From JAMQKA01 sp043951865 (GTDB taxonomy: Bacteria; Bacteroidota; Rhodothermia; Balneolales; Balneolaceae): DNA of 64,000 bases. A program made the position numbers and the translations under genes. Below the pieces are notes generated by a model. It was not told where the DNA came from and did not search any database. It worked only from the letters and a program-made list of their open reading frames with translations. Below, piece by piece: positions 63,954-64,000 of this stretch. Each line of letters starts with the position of its first letter. Position 1 is the first letter of the stretch. The stretch spans positions 43,909-107,908 of the forward strand of contig NZ_JBINJF010000015.1 in assembly GCF_043951865.1 (NCBI RefSeq), read 5' to 3'.

Positions 63954-64000
63954 ATGCAAACGCTTGATATTCAATATCTTAGGGATGTTAATTCTCACAA
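63954..64000 (+). CDS. possible gene start cut by the window edge
   Basis: ATG at 63954 opens a frame M-Q-T-L-D-I-Q-Y-L-R-D-V-N-S-H that runs off the window, preceded by the purine-rich AAGAAAGG four bases upstream. Fifteen codons are not enough to recognise a family. Confidence 0.35.
   Translation, partial: MQTLDIQYLRDVNSH

Overview
The window reads as about 64 kb of ordinary chromosome from a Bacteroidota-like bacterium. My best guess is the Balneolota/Rhodothermota side of that group. This rests on gene content: a Nudix-type AraR regulator, a three-gene sdhCAB operon, a menaquinone methyltransferase, an RpoZ/Rpb6-like omega subunit, PgpH, sparse Shine-Dalgarno sites and TAnnTTTG-like promoter boxes. 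I see no rRNA, tRNA, CRISPR array, prophage or intact insertion sequence. About 48 protein genes are supported.

Layout. 0.1-5 kb: an arabinose operon on the minus strand (araR-araB-araD-araA). 5.4-7.7 kb: an octaheme cytochrome fused to HEAT and TPR repeats. 7.8-13.6 kb: a complete tripartite RND efflux operon. 13.7-18.8 kb: a membrane hydroxylase, a LolA-like protein, a tandem universal stress protein, a DUF368 membrane protein and Pcm. 19-22 kb: a long AsmA-like protein. 22.5-30.4 kb: a PIG-L deacetylase, a quinone oxidoreductase, hisS, the sdhCAB operon (minus) and a YigZ-family protein. 30.6-35.8 kb: cobalamin adenosyltransferase, a phosphohexomutase, then yicC-gmk-rpoZ-coaBC. 35.9-42.1 kb: a soluble multi-PAS histidine kinase, a GNAT-like protein, a YibQ-like protein and a lipase. 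42.5-48.1 kb, minus strand: surE, panB-fabZ-menG, a histidine phosphatase, an unknown membrane protein and comF. 48.3-56.9 kb, plus strand: a RodZ-like protein, ligA, pgpH, xerD and ggt. 57-63.6 kb: mtnA, a Ser/Thr kinase-TPR gene broken by one in-frame stop, pfkA with a Sua5-family gene, and a UPF0173 hydrolase.

The part I cannot explain by known features is a dispersed element. Two copies are exactly 238 bp (25719-25956 and 42153-42390); a third (from about 22139) has lost its 3' end. The terminal inverted repeats differ between copies but match within a copy, and internal hairpins keep pairing while their sequence changes. All three lie in the same orientation between the 3' ends of convergent genes, and they occupy every convergent gap longer than 300 bp here. 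Two degenerate heptamer arrays (before the phosphohexomutase and after ggt) are a second repeat class. Gene functions are assigned from motifs read by eye; no database search was run.
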